Assembly: GCA_023431345.1 (NCBI GenBank)
Contig: JAEYWK010000202.1
Coordinates: 1 to 36,232, forward strand
DNA: 36,232 nt
From: Pseudomonadota bacterium
GTDB taxonomy: Bacteria; Myxococcota_A; Polyangia; Polyangiales; Polyangiaceae
Reading direction: 5' to 3'
Of the stretch, positions 1-6,497 are shown piece after piece. Below the pieces are notes generated by a model. That model ran no database searches. It had not been told where the DNA came from and saw only the letters and a list, made by a program, of their open reading frames with translations. The position numbers and the translations under genes are program-made. Each line of letters starts with the position of its first letter. The stretch's first letter is position 1.

Positions 1-136
1 CCGCAGCATCGTGCGGCGCGGCCTCGGGCCACGGCGCGCTCGGCAGTCGCGTGTCTAGCACTCGCACCGTCGTGGGGCGGGTCCCCGCGCAGCCGAACGT
101 CAGAGCCACTAGCAAGAGCCGAACCGCGCTTCGCAT
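1..136 (-). CDS. Putative lipoprotein, N-terminal part only (gene runs off the window)
   Basis: Reading the minus strand from an ATG at 136 gives 45 codons without a stop up to the window edge. The product begins MRSAVRLLLVALTFGC, a short positive n-region and a hydrophobic core ending in a cysteine at residue 16. This is the shape of a lipoprotein signal peptide, although the residues just before the Cys (T-F-G) are a weaker lipobox than the usual L-A-G. The mature part seen is Thr/Pro/Arg-rich with no recognisable domain. It lies 53 nt downstream of the hydrolase on the same strand, so the two may be co-transcribed. No good ribosome binding site is visible before the ATG. The function cannot be told from 45 residues. 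Confidence 0.5.
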   Translation of the reverse strand, partial: MRSAVRLLLVALTFGCAGTRPTTVRVLDTRLPSAPWPEAAPHDAA

Positions 137-189
137 CGCCGAGAATCTAGGCGCAGCCGCCAGCGGCGGCCCAAATTGTGGGCACTTCG

Positions 190-1056
190 TTAAGAGCGCG
201 CGCTCTCGCGCAAGAAGCGCCGCACCGCGTCCGTCACCTCGCGTGGACGTTCTTCCTGCGGCGCGTGGCCGGCGTCGAGCAGCTCGAAGCGCGCGCCGCG
301 GATCTCGCGCGCCAAGCGCTGCCCCACGCTGACCGGCAGCAAGCGATCACGGCGCCCCCACAGCACCAGCGTCGGCTTTTGAATGCGGCTCGTCTGCGCG
401 GCGACCGGTCGCGTGTCCACCGTCGCCCGCAGCGTGGCCAGCACGCTGCTGCGAGCCGCGGGCGTGTTGAACACGTCGTAATAAGCGTCGAGCCTTGCGC
501 TGCTGATGGCCGCGGGATCGCCCACGAAAAGCTCGCGAAAATAGCTGCCGAACAGGCGTCGACCGAGCAGCTGCTTGAACACCAAGCTGCCGGCCAAGGG
601 CAGATGAGCGAGCCGGCCGTACGCCCACGTCGACGGCGGCTCTGCGAGCGGATCGATCACCACCAGCTCGCTCACGAGCTCCGGGTGGCGCGCCGCCAGC
701 GTCAGCGCGATGGCGCCGCCCAAGCCGTGACCTATCACCGTCGCGCGCCCGAGCGAGAGCGCCGCGTACAGATCGGCGATAGCGCTCGTGAAGGCATCGA
801 CGCCGTAGCCGAAGCGCGAAGGTGCGGGCTTCTCGCTCTCGCCGTAGCCCGGCAGGTCGGGCGTGATCACGGTGTAGTCGGCCGACAGCTCGGCCGCGAT
901 GGCGCCCCACGTCGAGTGATCCATGAACGAGCTGTGCAAGAGCACGACCTTGGGTCCGACGCCGCGCTCGACGACGCGCAGCCGAACGCCGCTCGCCGTC
1001 ACGTCGCGCGTGGTGCCCAAGTCGTCGAACGTCTGCTGGGCGGGGCGTTCGGCCAT
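190..1056 (-). CDS. Alpha/beta-hydrolase fold protein with Ser-to-Gly at the nucleophile elbow
   Basis: The 288-residue product has the usual core of the alpha/beta-hydrolase family: a first strand and oxyanion turn near residues 37-43 (VVLLHSS), a PDLPGYGES loop near 67-74, a nucleophile elbow at 107-115 (TVIGHGLGG), a late acidic residue D237 in LVLWGRRD and a final histidine H264 in DAGH. The elbow normally reads G-H-S-x-G-G; here the serine codon is GGC (Gly111), while the expected Asp and His are kept. Family esterases and C-C hydrolases need this Ser, so normal hydrolysis is doubtful. The ATG at 1056 is preferred. An in-frame GTG at 1101 would add 15 residues with no better ribosome site. 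The substrate is unknown. It is divergent from the MerR-like gene across a repeat-rich spacer. Confidence 0.85.
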   Translation of the reverse strand: MAERPAQQTFDDLGTTRDVTASGVRLRVVERGVGPKVVLLHSSFMDHSTWGAIAAELSADYTVITPDLPGYGESEKPAPSRFGYGVDAFTSAIADLYAALSLGRATVIGHGLGGAIALTLAARHPELVSELVVIDPLAEPPSTWAYGRLAHLPLAGSLVFKQLLGRRLFGSYFRELFVGDPAAISSARLDAYYDVFNTPAARSSVLATLRATVDTRPVAAQTSRIQKPTLVLWGRRDRLLPVSVGQRLAREIRGARFELLDAGHAPQEERPREVTDAVRRFLRESARS

Positions 1057-1263
1057 GAACGTCGGGCAGCCTACTTCAATATGTGGGCCTGGAAGCGTCA
1101 CTTTTTTGGGAGCGCGCCCGCCGCCAACCTACGCCCGCGCGCGGCTAGCAAAGTCCTAACTGGCCGGACAAAAGTGCGGCGTTCGCGGCGAAGCGCGCCG
1201 CGCCCGGGCGCCCTCGCGCGGCGCGCGCGGCGCGCGCGTGCGGAGGCCGTTTTCTCGTGTGGT

Positions 1264-1279
1264 TCCATGTGCGCATGGA
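1264..1279. promoter_or_regulatory. Inverted repeat TCCATG-TGCG-CATGGA (candidate operator)
   Basis: Two 6-bp arms separated by 4 bp. It is the first of three TCCATGGA-related sites in the 429-bp spacer between the divergent hydrolase and MerR-like genes (1057-1485). The part of the spacer from about 1102 to 1260 is very GC-rich and shows nothing else recognisable. Confidence 0.4.
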
Positions 1280-1281
1280 CG

Positions 1282-1397
1282 GTGCATTAGCTCCATGGAC
1301 GACGCCTTAGATATGTCAAACAATGTCCGCCCTGAGAGCGTTCGCAGCGTCCATGGAGCTTCCCGCGGATTGGCGCAAAATTTCGTGCATTAACTCC
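1282..1397. repeat. Direct repeat GTGCATTARCTCC, two copies
   Basis: GTGCATTAGCTCC at 1282-1294 recurs as GTGCATTAACTCC at 1385-1397 (12 of 13 identical, 103 bp apart). The first copy overlaps the left arm of the inverted repeat at 1289-1360. The second lies next to the candidate promoter of the MerR-like gene, as expected of a regulator binding site. Confidence 0.45.
1289..1360. promoter_or_regulatory. 13-bp perfect inverted repeat AGCTCCATGGACG / CGTCCATGGAGCT
   Basis: The arms are 1289-1301 and 1348-1360, identical in inverted orientation. Each contains the self-palindrome TCCATGGA (1292-1299 and 1350-1357). Centre-to-centre distance is 58-59 bp, suited to a looped or cooperative operator. 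It lies upstream of the MerR-like gene and of the divergent hydrolase, so autoregulation is a reasonable inference. Confidence 0.45.
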
Positions 1398-1398
1398 T

Positions 1399-1426
1399 TT
1401 GGCGGATCCATTCAGTGGAATATATT
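1399..1426 (+). promoter_or_regulatory. Candidate sigma-70-type promoter of the MerR-like gene
   Basis: TTGGCG (1399-1404) and TATATT (1421-1426) are separated by 16 bp, about 60 bp before the ATG at 1486. The -10 box is one base from TATAAT; the -35 box is weak. A promoter here argues against starting the protein at the in-frame ATG at 1399, which coincides with it. Confidence 0.4.
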
Positions 1427-1485
1427 CGCCAGCGTCTGAGGGAGCCTGGTCGCTCGCGACAGCGAGCCGCCCGGTACTCTTTTCC

Positions 1486-2004
1486 ATGATTGACGCCGAA
1501 ACCCTCGCCCAGCTCGAAAAAGCCCACGTGGCGGGGCTCACCTCGGCCGAAATCCTGGACGTCTTCGCTCGCTACGACGTGCAGCTGAGCGAGGCCACGC
1601 TGCGCAAGTATGTACAACTGGGCTTGCTCCCGCGCAGCGTGCGGGTCGGTCGGAAGGGCAAGCACCAGGGCTCGCAAGGTGTGTATCCGGTAGGTGTGGT
1701 CCGTCAGATCATGCGCATCAAGCAGATGATGGCGGAGAGCTACACGATCGAGCAAATCCAGCGTGAGTTCTTGTTCATCCGCAGCGAGGTCGAGCAACTC
1801 GAGTCGATGCTCTCGCGGATCTTCAAGAAGCTGGAGGGCGTGCTCAAAGAGCGGAAGACCGAGCGTGTCACTTCGGCGGTGCAGCGCGACGTAGGCGATG
1901 CCCGCAGCCTCAGCAAAGATCTGATGGCTCGCCTCGAGGCCATCGAAACCAAGCTCACGTCTCGCTCCAGATTGGAAAGCGTCGCCTCCGCTTCGGCTGG
2001 CTAG
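1486..2004 (+). CDS. MerR-like transcriptional regulator with C-terminal coiled coil
   Basis: The 172-residue product has an N-terminal winged-helix segment (about 18-75) of MerR type: LTSAEILDVF, then the recognition-helix region LSEATLRKYVQLGLLP, a basic wing (RVGRKGKHQG) and a following helix VVRQIMRIKQMM. The rest (about 85-160) is Glu/Lys/Leu-rich and predicted coiled coil, as used by MerR proteins to dimerise. There is no obvious Cys metal site or ligand domain, so the signal is unknown. The start at 1486 is chosen because a promoter-like sequence occupies 1399-1426; an in-frame ATG at 1399 would add 29 low-complexity residues. The next gene, 89 nt downstream on the same strand, is another DNA-binding protein. 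The repeat cluster upstream suggests autoregulation. Confidence 0.8.
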   Translation: MIDAETLAQLEKAHVAGLTSAEILDVFARYDVQLSEATLRKYVQLGLLPRSVRVGRKGKHQGSQGVYPVGVVRQIMRIKQMMAESYTIEQIQREFLFIRSEVEQLESMLSRIFKKLEGVLKERKTERVTSAVQRDVGDARSLSKDLMARLEAIETKLTSRSRLESVASASAG

Positions 2005-2093
2005 CCTGAGCAAGTGAAGCGGCGGAGCAGGGCGACCCGCGCAGGTCGGACGGGATACGTGCGTCTTTCAGGGAAACGTAGCGGAGAAGCGTC

Positions 2094-2792
2094 ATGAACG
2101 AAAACGAGCTCGACAGCGGAATTCAAGAGGAAAACACGGCCGAGGCGGACCTCGGCGTCGACGGCGCGCTGGCGCTGTCCCCTGAAATCACGCGCGAGCA
2201 GCGCCGTTCGCGCCGCAAGCGTGACGTCCGCGCGCGCACCATCAGCGTCAAGCGGATGACGAAGCGTGAGCTCGAGATTGGGCGCCTGCTCTTCCCGGAG
2301 ACGGACTACTGGAAGCCGCGCAACCGCGCCGAGTGCGCCGAGGGCCCGCGTCCGTGCCCGTTCGTGTCCTGCAAGCACCACCTGTTCATCGACGTCTCGC
2401 CGCGCACCGGAGCCATCAAGCTGAACTTCCCGGATCTCGAGGTGTGGGATCTCGGCGAGTCTTGCGCGCTCGACGTCGCCGATCGCGGCGGCACGACGCT
2501 GGAAGACGTGGGAGCCATCATGAACCTCACTCGTGAACGCATCCGCCAGGTCGAGGTCAAGGCGCTGGCCAAGCTCGAGGCGCTCTCCGACATGTACTCG
2601 CTGCGCGATCATGTCGACGAGGGCCCCGTCGGCAAGCGCCGGCTGCCGCAGCTCTCGAAGGAAGAGCTGTCTGGCAAGGGCAAGGGCACCGTCAAGGCCA
2701 CCCCGCGCGCCGTCGACCTCGACGACGACGAAGAAGAAGAAGATTTCGACAGCGACGACGACTTCGAGAGCGAAGAAGCCGAAGCGGTCTGA
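2094..2792 (+). CDS. Sigma-70 region-4-like DNA-binding protein with four cysteines and acidic tail
   Basis: The product is 232 residues. Residues 125-162 match the helix-turn-helix of sigma-70 region 4, including the characteristic NLTRERIRQVE helix that contacts -35 DNA. No region 2 is present, so it is not a complete sigma factor. Before the HTH lie C81, C88, C93 and, at the HTH border, C124 (motifs ECAEGPRPCPF, SCKHH, ESCALDVADRG), a layout able to bind a metal or Fe-S cluster. The N-terminus is basic (35-60) and residues 208-232 are almost all Asp/Glu. GGAG lies about 7 nt before the ATG. Similar Cys-HTH proteins exist in other bacteria and phages, by recollection of the motif. It may modulate RNA polymerase or repress genes; the target is unknown. 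Confidence 0.75.
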   Translation: MNENELDSGIQEENTAEADLGVDGALALSPEITREQRRSRRKRDVRARTISVKRMTKRELEIGRLLFPETDYWKPRNRAECAEGPRPCPFVSCKHHLFIDVSPRTGAIKLNFPDLEVWDLGESCALDVADRGGTTLEDVGAIMNLTRERIRQVEVKALAKLEALSDMYSLRDHVDEGPVGKRRLPQLSKEELSGKGKGTVKATPRAVDLDDDEEEEDFDSDDDFESEEAEAV

Positions 2793-2837
2793 AAGTCACG
2801 CAACGTTACGTCCTCCTCAGTCACGGTATGTACGCAG

Positions 2838-2872
2838 CGGGCGTCGAAGTCATTCGGCGCCCGAGGCGTTTT
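2838..2872 (+). terminator. Rho-independent terminator
   Basis: An 11-bp stem (2838-2848 with 2853-2863, one G-T wobble) is closed by the GTCA loop and followed after five bases by TTTT at 2869-2872. It lies 46 nt after the stop of the sigma-region-4-like gene. Confidence 0.8.
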
Positions 2873-2885
2873 GTGCGGCGGGAGC

Positions 2886-2957
<72 letters not shown>

Positions 2958-2987
2958 AGGAAGGGGGGGAGGGGGGAAGGGGGCGCA

Positions 2988-3015
2988 TTTAGTGTTCGGG
3001 GGACCGAACACTAAA
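2988..3015. other. Perfect 12-bp hairpin with GGGA tetraloop
   Basis: TTTAGTGTTCGG (2988-2999) pairs with 3004-3015 around GGGA. It lies between the converging sigma-like and dipeptidase genes, 54 nt past the dipeptidase stop on the minus strand. The stem starts and ends with T/A runs as in bidirectional terminators, but no separate T-tract follows on either strand, so its role is open. Confidence 0.7.
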
Positions 3016-3068
3016 ATCGGGCCTCGGGGAGGGCCGCTGGCGTGCGACCTGTTGAGCGCCCCGGGGGC

Positions 3069-4103
3069 TCAGCCTCGGACGGACTCGACGACGCGTAGGA
3101 AATTGAGGCCGAGCACTTTGCGGATGCGGGCCTCGCTCCATTTGCGGTCGAGCATGGCTTGCGTCAGCCGTGGCAGCTCGAGGCACGTCTGCATGTCGCG
3201 GGGGGTGACGATCGAGCCGTCCCAGTCGCTGCCGAGCGAGACGTGATCTTCGCCGGCGATGTCGATGACGTGCTCGATGTGGCGCGCGATCGTTTCGAAG
3301 CGGCCTCGGAACAGCGGATCGCCGAGGTACTCGGAGTGATACATGATGCCGACGGTACCGCCGCTGGCCGCGACCGCGCGCAGCTGCTGGTCGTCGAGGT
3401 TGCGCCAGTGCGGGAACACGCCGCAGACCCCCGTGTGAGTGACCACGCAAGGCAGGGTCTTGTCGTGCGCGTCCAGCGCGTCCCAAAAGCCGGCCCGCGA
3501 AATATGCGCCAAATCTACGAGGATTTTATGGGCGTTCAGCCGCCGCACGTAGTCTTTGCCGTACCCGGTGAGCCCGAGGTTTCGGCCGAGCGGTGAGCTC
3601 GTCGCCCCCAGGCGCGAGCTCGTCAGGTGCAGGATCGTCACGCGCAAGATCGAGCCGGGGGCGACGCGATCGATGGCGTCGAGCGAGTAGGCGAGCGCGT
3701 TGCCGCCCTGCACCCCGAGGAACGCGCCGAACGCGCCTGCCGCGCGCGCGGCGCGGTACTCGGCGGCCGTGCGCACGATGCGCGCCTTCGCCTCCGGCGA
3801 CTCGAGCAGCGCCGTGAGCTCGCTCACGTTTTCGAAGAACTTCGACTCGCGATCGCGGGCGTCACCCAAGGGGTTGGTGGTGATCACGAACGTCGCGCCG
3901 TTGATGGCGGCGTCGCGCGCACGCGGCAGGTCGAACTGGCTCATCATCACGCCGCGCGTGAACGCCGCGTGCCGCCGCCGCAAGTCGTAGCCGAAGATCC
4001 GCCGCCAAATGAACGAGTCGACGTGCAGGTCGATCACGTCCGCGTCCTCGTGCAGCGCTAGCGCATCCGCCGAAACGTCGAGGCGCGCGTACGCGCTCGT
4101 CAT
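3069..4103 (-). CDS. Membrane dipeptidase-like protein (peptidase family M19), variant metal site
   Basis: The 344-residue product has the M19 TIM-barrel pattern: an HxD motif at H27/D29 (DLHVDSF), a mid-barrel GVQGGNAL at 130-137, H200 (VDLAHIS), H223 (VVTHTGV) and D293 (LGSDWDG). In renal dipeptidase and most relatives the mid-barrel motif is GVEGGH, whose Glu bridges the two zinc ions; here it is Gln132, and the following His is Asn. The enzyme class removes residues from dipeptides, including D-amino-acid dipeptides. With the bridging Glu missing, activity or metal content may differ. No signal peptide is evident, so it is probably cytoplasmic. The ATG at 4103 has GAGGG about 4 nt upstream. 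It stands alone, convergent with the upstream gene. Confidence 0.85.
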   Translation of the reverse strand: MTSAYARLDVSADALALHEDADVIDLHVDSFIWRRIFGYDLRRRHAAFTRGVMMSQFDLPRARDAAINGATFVITTNPLGDARDRESKFFENVSELTALLESPEAKARIVRTAAEYRAARAAGAFGAFLGVQGGNALAYSLDAIDRVAPGSILRVTILHLTSSRLGATSSPLGRNLGLTGYGKDYVRRLNAHKILVDLAHISRAGFWDALDAHDKTLPCVVTHTGVCGVFPHWRNLDDQQLRAVAASGGTVGIMYHSEYLGDPLFRGRFETIARHIEHVIDIAGEDHVSLGSDWDGSIVTPRDMQTCLELPRLTQAMLDRKWSEARIRKVLGLNFLRVVESVRG

Positions 4104-4357
4104 TCGCCCTCGGCAGCGCGCGGCGCGTGAGCGCCGAGCGCTCGTGGCTCGAGCGTGCTTGCGCTCCGAAAGCGCGCGTGAGTCGGGCGGTTCATGGCCG
4201 AGCCTCCGCTATTTTACCGCCGCGGGGCGCAAGCCCTCGAGAAAAAGCGATGCGAGCGACGTCGACAGTAGTCCCAGGGGACGTTGCGGAGCGTGCGCCC
4301 GTATCTGAAGTGCTGGGTCGGCGGGTGGACTGGGGTCGAGCCGAGGAGGCGCTCGGT

Positions 4358-4379
4358 GGGCGGGCCAGCTGGACCGCCC
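4358..4379 (-). terminator. GC-rich hairpin after the ParA operon (candidate terminator)
   Basis: GGGCGG (4358-4363) pairs with 4374-4379, with an inner CC/GG pair and AGCT loop, about 30 nt beyond the stop at 4409 on the minus strand. No T-run follows. The rest of the 305-bp spacer 4104-4408 shows no gene; TAAAAT on the minus strand near 4210-4216 could be a -10 box for the dipeptidase gene but has no convincing -35 partner. Confidence 0.35.
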
Positions 4380-4408
4380 GTCACCAGGCCTCCCCCCCAC
4401 CGACCTGC

Positions 4409-4717
4409 TCAGAGACCCTTCGGCACCGTCTCGAGGTTCACGGCGCCGAGCGCGTAGCGGATGAGGGCGCTGCGGTTCGCCTTCGTGAGCCCGCGCGCCT
4501 TGAGCGAGTCGACCATGTTGTCGAGGCGCTTCAGGTCCTCGGTGTACATGGAGATGCAGATCACTTTGTAGTGAGTCGGCTTCTCGGCGTTCGGGTCTTG
4601 CGGGCGGGAGCCGGCGCCGGCCGCGGTCGAGTAGTAGCTCTGAGTGAGGACGCCGTCGACGTCCGCCGGATCCAGTACCTTCGCAGTCGCTTGTCGCAAG
4701 TCGTTACGGTCACTCAT
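4409..4717 (-). CDS. Small ribbon-helix-helix protein, partner of the ParA-like ATPase
   Basis: The 102-residue product has a variable N-terminus (1-48) and a CopG/MetJ-like ribbon-helix-helix in the second half: a strand HYKVICISMY, helix EDLKRLDNMVDSLKARG, then KANRSALIRYALGAV. Such proteins dimerise and bind DNA through the paired strands. Its ATG overlaps the stop of the ParA gene (ATGA) and is preceded by a very strong site, GGAGGTG, 5 nt upstream, which decides this start over longer frames. ParA ATPases usually act with a DNA-binding partner, and RHH proteins fill the ParB role in several plasmid systems, so a centromere-binding or regulatory role is likely by inference. No parS-like repeat was recognised nearby. 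Confidence 0.8.
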   Translation of the reverse strand: MSDRNDLRQATAKVLDPADVDGVLTQSYYSTAAGAGSRPQDPNAEKPTHYKVICISMYTEDLKRLDNMVDSLKARGLTKANRSALIRYALGAVNLETVPKGL

Positions 4718-6030
4718 TTCACACCTCCAGCCTGCTCGGCGGCTTGCGGCGCGGAGGCTGCAGCAGTCGAGGAAAGAAGCTTCTCCACCACGCGCCAGTA
4801 GTCTTCGGTCGCGGTCGAGGTTGGCGCGTACTCGAACAGCGTTTTTCCGACGGAGGGCGCTTCCTTCACGCGGCTCACGTAGTGAATCGGCGAGAGGCAA
4901 GCGTCTCCGAAATTCTGCTTCAGGGTCTCCAGCGCCTCGCGGCAGATGCGGGCCCGCGTGTCGAACTGCGTCGGCAGCACGCCCCACAGGTGCACGGCGT
5001 GACCCAGGATGCGGTTCACCTGCTTGATGGTGCGCAGGACCTGGCGCACGCCCACGAGCGACAGGTAGTCGCACGCTACCGGGCACAGCACGGCGTCCGC
5101 GAACGCCAAGGCGTTCTGGTTCATCAGCGAGAGGCTGGGTGAGCAGTCGACGATCACGTAGTCGTACATCTCGCGCGCCCGTGCCAGGCGCTGAGCGAGC
5201 ACGCGGTCGCGGCGCTTCTGGCCCGCGAGGTAGAGCTCGGCCGCGGCCAAGGTCTCGTTCGAGGGCAGCACGTCGAGGTTCGGGCGCGCTTCGATCACCG
5301 CTTGCTCGAGCGCCAGCCCCATCACGATCACGTGATAGAGCGAGCGCTCACTGGTCAGGGCGAGCGAGGTGGCGACGTTGCCTTGGCCGTCGGTGTCGAC
5401 GAGCAGCACGCGCGCGCCCTTCGCGGCGAGGCCGGCCGCTATCTGCACGGAGGTGGTCGTCTTGCCGGTGCCGCCCTTGTGGTTGAAAACCGCCAAAACT
5501 TGCGGTTTCCCGGGGCGCAAGCGGCGCACGTTGCTGCGCGGCTCACTGCGCGCCGGCGGAGGCGTCTCGTGGCGCGGCTGCGCCTGAATCGCCGGCGGCA
5601 GCGCGGGCGGGACGCGCTCGGTCGGACGCCCGCTGTCGGCCGGCTCGATCGGCTCCGCCACAGGCAGCTCTTCGGAGTCGCCCGGCAGCTCGTACTCGTT
5701 CTGGCGCAGCTCGCCGATGCGCACGCTGCGCACACCGTCGAGGATGCGCGCGCGGCAGTCGGGGCTGCAGGCGTAGTGGCGTTGACCGCCGGTGAACAGC
5801 ACCTGCGCCGCGAGCTCGACCGTGAAGCGGCTCGCGCAAGCGTTGCAGGCGACGGTGCCGTCAGAGCGCTCCTTGTGGCTCGCTTCTAGGCACCTCTGTG
5901 AGCAGTAAAAAGCGTAGCGGGTGACGGTCTCGCCGCCCTCCGTCAGCTCATTGCGCTCTTCCATTTGGTAACGGAAGTGCAGCTCGAACTCGGTTTTGCA
6001 GACGTCACAATTTCGAGGAATGACAACCAT
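4714..6030 (-). CDS. ParA-family ATPase with two N-terminal zinc-finger-like modules
   Basis: The product is 438 residues, well above the 200-320 of ordinary ParA proteins. Residues 1-95 hold two CxxC...CxxxC units (C8, C11, C43, C47 and C62, C65, C88, C92) that look like zinc-binding knuckles. Residues 110-175 are a Pro/Arg/Glu-rich linker. The ATPase follows: deviant Walker A KGGTGKTT at 185-192, the switch VDTDGQGN at 211-218 and Walker B VIVDCSPS at 292-299. ParA proteins bind DNA non-specifically and move or position cargo through ATP cycling. The zinc modules may recognise the cargo. ATG 6030 is chosen because the Cys module starts eight residues later; the open frame extends to 6198 with unrelated residues. 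It is translationally coupled to the RHH gene. Confidence 0.85.
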   Translation of the reverse strand: MVVIPRNCDVCKTEFELHFRYQMEERNELTEGGETVTRYAFYCSQRCLEASHKERSDGTVACNACASRFTVELAAQVLFTGGQRHYACSPDCRARILDGVRSVRIGELRQNEYELPGDSEELPVAEPIEPADSGRPTERVPPALPPAIQAQPRHETPPPARSEPRSNVRRLRPGKPQVLAVFNHKGGTGKTTTSVQIAAGLAAKGARVLLVDTDGQGNVATSLALTSERSLYHVIVMGLALEQAVIEARPNLDVLPSNETLAAAELYLAGQKRRDRVLAQRLARAREMYDYVIVDCSPSLSLMNQNALAFADAVLCPVACDYLSLVGVRQVLRTIKQVNRILGHAVHLWGVLPTQFDTRARICREALETLKQNFGDACLSPIHYVSRVKEAPSVGKTLFEYAPTSTATEDYWRVVEKLLSSTAAASAPQAAEQAGGVK

Positions 6031-6346
6031 GGGACGCTTCGCCGTTATCGAAGTGCTTCTCACGGCGTCCCAAGCTGGGCCAAATAAACTGCTCCCCCAA
6101 TTCGTACGGAGGCGCGCGGCCCGTCCGTGCTCGGGCTCTGCCCTGCGCGCGGGCGGGGGCCCTCTTGCGTCGGCTCCGCCGCCGCGAGGGTCCCGCATGC
6201 GCCGCGCGACTCGCCGGTTGCGACGGCTCCCCGCGTCGCTCGTCGTCCGTCACTCCTCGGCGCCGTGCGGCCGCCGCAGCCTCGAGGCCAGCCCCTCGGC
6301 GGCGGCTTCAGGAGCGCCGCGGTGGCAGCGGCTCCGGGTGCCTAGA

Positions 6347-6382
6347 ATTTACAGTAAATGTATTGATCCAAGTGCTCGGATC
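6347..6382. promoter_or_regulatory. AT-rich palindrome pair upstream of the parA-like gene
   Basis: ATTTACAGTAAAT (6347-6359) is a perfect palindrome, followed by GATCC-N8-GGATC (6365-6382). They sit in an AT-rich island (about 6343-6395) within an otherwise GC-rich 453-bp spacer (6031-6483) that holds no gene I can support. A binding site for a regulator of the ParA/RHH operon is plausible; the RHH protein is one candidate. Confidence 0.4.
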
Positions 6383-6460
6383 TACATCATTTTTTTGGCG
6401 ACGGGCCGCAGGCGACGTCACGCACGGCCTCATCAGTCGGCGCAAACGAGAGCCCAGCTC

Positions 6461-6497
6461 ATTTTAGGCATCGAGCCTTCGGCTCAATGCCTGAAAT
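6461..6497 (-). terminator. Long hairpin spanning the purH stop codon
   Basis: An interrupted 17-bp stem (one A-C mismatch, one G-T wobble) with a TTC triloop covers 6461-6497 and includes the purH stop codon (6484-6486). T/A pairs at the base resemble a terminator stem, but no T-run follows on the minus strand. It could end purH transcription or protect its 3' end. Confidence 0.5.

Noticed and set aside
178..1290. Long plus-strand open frame opposite the alpha/beta hydrolase
   Set aside because: Arg-rich composition without domain motifs; it mirrors the real gene on the other strand, as is common in GC-rich DNA.
4718..5086. N-terminal extension of the ribbon-helix-helix gene to 5086
   Set aside because: The extension lies inside the parA-like gene in another frame and is Arg/Pro-rich; GGAGGTG before the ATG at 4717 fixes the short form.
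6347..6359. ATTTACAGTAAAT as a LexA-type SOS box
   Set aside because: It does not match the usual CTG-N10-CAG pattern and the downstream gene is not a repair gene.
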